From positions 1 to 64,000 of the forward strand of contig JBKHDI010000005.1 in assembly GCA_046541415.1 (NCBI GenBank): a DNA stretch of 64,000 nucleotides, given 5' to 3'. Each line of letters opens with the position of its first letter. The first letter of the stretch is position 1. Below the pieces are notes generated by a model. The model made no database searches. It saw nothing but the letters and a program-made list of their open reading frames with translations, and had not been told where the DNA came from. This stretch comes from CAZOVB01 sp046541415 (lineage in GTDB: Bacteria > Planctomycetota > Phycisphaerae > SM23-33). Positions 61,915 through 64,000 of this stretch are shown one piece after another. Made by a program: the position numbers and the translations under genes.

Positions 61915-63219
61915 ATGTCACCCGCATTCCGGCTGGTTGCCGTTGGAACCTGTCTTTCTATCCTTGCTCCGCTGGCCGCGGCCGCCGATGAGGCCGGCGA
62001 CGTCAAATCCAAGCTGGCGGAGCACTACGCCGCCGCACGCAAGATCATCGACACGCTGCCGAAAGAGGCCGCCAAGGGAGAACTCTCCCAGGACACTGCC
62101 ATCCGTACCCTCGCCCGGGCCTGCGGCTATGCCGACATGTTCCCGCAAATGGAGCAGCTGGCCGGGCAGTTGTCCGAGAACCAGCACCTGATCACTGCCC
62201 GCTATCCCGGTTTCCACATCGTCCACGGCCGCTGGGACCAAGCCGCCAAACTGCTCGACCAGATGAAACAACAAGACCAGAAGGGCCTGTCGCTGGCCTG
62301 GACGCTGGCCATCCTCCAGGGCATGCCTGTCGACGTGACCAAGACCCTCAACCTGGGCGCCAAGGCCCCGACCCGCAGCCAGAAGCTCCTCTGGAGCAGC
62401 GCCGTCCGCCAGGAGTTGGCCGATGGCAGACTGGCCCGGGCACGCGGCCGGGCCTCGCAGGCAGCCCGGAAGCTCGACAAACAGACGCTCCAGCGCGTCG
62501 AGCCCGACATCCAGACCTGGCTGGACGCTGCGAAGATCGCAACCGGCACGCTCAAGCCGACCGAGAAACTCCAATCCGCCACCAGCCGCGCCGCCCTGCT
62601 GGCAACGCTCTGGGCGGCCAGGGGCAAAATCGCCCAGGCACAACGCGCCGCCGAAGCCCTGCCCGACGACACGCGCAGGGCCAAAGCCTTCATCAGCATC
62701 GCCCAGGCCCACCTGGAAGCGGGCAACGCCCTGCAGGCCTCGCGATACCTCCAACAGGCCGAGGACATGCTGCTCTCCGAGGACCAGCACCACATGACCA
62801 GCGCCCTGGCCGGCAGGCAGATCGCCCAGCTGCGGGCCAGGCAAGGACAGCTCAAGCAAGCCACCGATACCCTCGACCGCTTCGAGGAGTACTTCGTCAA
62901 GGCGGCGGCCTCGGCCAGGCCGGGCGACAAGGCCAAGATCACCGCCCAGCAGAAGACCCTCCAACAGCGGTTCGCCAAGGCCCGGCTGCACAGCAGGATC
63001 CTCGCCCGCCAGGTCGACGCCGCCCTGGAGCAGATCGAGAAAGAGCCCGCCCTGGTCGACGCCGAAATCCTGACCGAACTGCACGAGACGCTCGGCAAGA
63101 TCGGCATGGCCGACCGCGTCGAGAAGATCCTGCCCAAGATCAAGGATCCGCAGACGAAGCTCTATTACCACATCCAGATGGTCCTGCACCTCTCGGGCAA
63201 GGCGCCGGGCGAGCGTTAA
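61915..63219 (+). CDS. Exported helical-repeat protein of unknown function
   Basis: 434 aa from ATG 61915 (GGAGG six bases upstream) with a signal peptide cut near AAAAADEA. The rest is helical, with TPR-like pairs (for example AFISIAQAHLEAGNALQASRYLQQAEDML) and Gln/Lys-rich segments. No named family recognised; a scaffold role is likely. A -10-like TACAAT lies near 61871. Its stop overlaps the stop of the convergent PQQ-propeller gene. Confidence 0.75.
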   Translation: MSPAFRLVAVGTCLSILAPLAAAADEAGDVKSKLAEHYAAARKIIDTLPKEAAKGELSQDTAIRTLARACGYADMFPQMEQLAGQLSENQHLITARYPGFHIVHGRWDQAAKLLDQMKQQDQKGLSLAWTLAILQGMPVDVTKTLNLGAKAPTRSQKLLWSSAVRQELADGRLARARGRASQAARKLDKQTLQRVEPDIQTWLDAAKIATGTLKPTEKLQSATSRAALLATLWAARGKIAQAQRAAEALPDDTRRAKAFISIAQAHLEAGNALQASRYLQQAEDMLLSEDQHHMTSALAGRQIAQLRARQGQLKQATDTLDRFEEYFVKAAASARPGDKAKITAQQKTLQQRFAKARLHSRILARQVDAALEQIEKEPALVDAEILTELHETLGKIGMADRVEKILPKIKDPQTKLYYHIQMVLHLSGKAPGER

Positions 63220-64000
63220 GGCTCCGATACATCCAGGCAGATCAACTCGCCCTGGCTGCGGACCAGCAGTTTGCCCTCCGACAGCGCCAGCGGCGCCCAG
63301 ACGTCCAGAGGCCTGCCCTCGAAGATTTCGGCTGAATCCAGCAGGCGGTAGCCTTCCCGGTCGGCAGCGACCATCGAAAGCTCCCCGCCGATGGCGTCGA
63401 CGATGTAGATCTTGTCGTCGGCGATCAGCAGCGGCCCATTGGCGAAGGTCTTGTCCGGGCCTGAGGACCAGAGGATCTCTCCGCTGTTTGGGTCCATGCA
63501 GACAAGCCCGAGGTTTTTGCTCTGGTGGAACTTGTCGAAGCTGTTGGCCCAGATGCAGTCCCGGTAGAGGATCGGCATCTGAATGTGGCAGTTCGGCGCG
63601 GGCTTGACCCAGAGCAGCTGGGCCATCATCGGCGTCCGGCCGGCGACCCGGTGGTAGTGGCGGACCTGCCCGACCCGGGCGGCGCGTCCCGGGACGACCG
63701 GGTCGGCCTGCGGATCGCCTTGACTGCGCGGGACGATCTGCAGCAGCACCGTCCCCATCCGGTACCCGGCCGTCAGGAGGATCTTGTCCGGCCCGATGGC
63801 CACCGCCGGGGGGATCGGCACGTTGCAGGCCGAGGGCGTCAGCGTCTGCCAGAGCAGCCTGCCCGTCTCGGCCTCGACGCCGGAAACCACTGCAGGCGGG
63901 TCCTTGCCGACGTACTGGTTGGCCATGATCACCACCTGGTCGACCCCGCCCAGCCGCAGCAGGCGCGGCTGCTGGTTGGAAAACGAGTTGATCCCCACCG
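63216..64000 (-). CDS. PQQ-type beta-propeller protein, C-terminal part (cut by window edge)
   Basis: At least 260 aa, continuing past the right end, so no start is assigned. Repeating blades with the pattern ETGRLLWQTL and NSGEILWSSG, followed by GPLLIADDKIYIVD-type strands, mark a PQQ-like/BamB-like beta-propeller. These are typically exported; the signal lies outside. The closing strand GKLLVRSQGELICLDV is typical of the last blade. Confidence 0.85.
   Translation of the reverse strand, partial: VGINSFSNQQPRLLRLGGVDQVVIMANQYVGKDPPAVVSGVEAETGRLLWQTLTPSACNVPIPPAVAIGPDKILLTAGYRMGTVLLQIVPRSQGDPQADPVVPGRAARVGQVRHYHRVAGRTPMMAQLLWVKPAPNCHIQMPILYRDCIWANSFDKFHQSKNLGLVCMDPNSGEILWSSGPDKTFANGPLLIADDKIYIVDAIGGELSMVAADREGYRLLDSAEIFEGRPLDVWAPLALSEGKLLVRSQGELICLDVSEP

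Noticed and set aside
1..64000. CRISPR arrays, insertion sequences, prophage genes
   Set aside because: No spaced identical repeats, transposase or phage structural genes seen apart from the HK97-fold encapsulin, which is a cellular family.

Overview
The window is one continuous, very GC-rich, gene-dense bacterial segment with Shine-Dalgarno-led genes. It looks like a chromosome fragment of a Planctomycetota, most likely of the Phycisphaerae side. The pointers are a 1,226-residue SecA with an enlarged helical region and a SEC-C tail, a tandem DUF4159 protein, a DUF1207-like outer-membrane protein, a PEP-CTERM protein, a sulfatase and several polysaccharide hydrolases, and formate-tetrahydrofolate ligase with Rnf-like genes that suggest at least partly anaerobic life. 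The lineage is inferred from gene content only. I found no rRNA, tRNA, insertion sequence or CRISPR array.

Layout. 1-7 kb: ABC exporter (-), then GH38 mannosidase and fhs (+). 7-15 kb: one tight minus-strand run read DtxR-type regulator > FeoA > parvulin lipoprotein > aminotransferase > RnfC-like > RnfD-like > ResB-like > CcsA-like, several joined by overlapping start/stop codons. 15-22 kb: cell-surface genes (beta-helix lipoprotein, DUF4159, TPR lipoprotein, DUF1207 barrel), a broken gene and a candidate small RNA. 22-31 kb (-): PLD-family hydrolase, PEP-CTERM protein, DUF1854 protein, hybrid histidine kinase, lipoprotein, GGDEF/HD-GYP protein, pdxA, ribE. 31-36 kb (+): MoxR-DUF58-transglutaminase operon. 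36-39 kb: encapsulated ferritin plus encapsulin (+) facing fetAB iron exporter (-). 39-48.9 kb: GH63-like hydrolase, rho, hisA-hisH, OmpA lipoprotein, prepilin peptidase, GH3 glucosidase. 49-56 kb: lysA, glycerate kinase, two related membrane proteins, sulfatase, Gfo/Idh/MocA oxidoreductase. 56-64 kb: secA, a small SEC-C protein, carA, a helical exported protein and the end of a PQQ-type beta-propeller gene cut by the window edge.

How they fit together. Iron and redox form the strongest theme: a DtxR regulator with its own FeoA partner heads the transcription run that ends in the Rnf-like and cytochrome c assembly genes, and 21 kb away an iron-storing nanocompartment faces an iron exporter. 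Glycan use is the second theme (GH38, GH63-like, GH3, sulfatase, beta-helix protein, oxidoreductase). The most unusual items are the RnfC/RnfD pair, which has lost recognisable flavin-site motifs, the repeat-expanded SecA with a duplicated SEC-C tail next door, the DtxR/FeoA split pair with a palindrome on its promoter, two compensating frameshifts in a conserved-looking gene, and an untranslated terminator-ended transcript candidate at about 17.9-18.1 kb.
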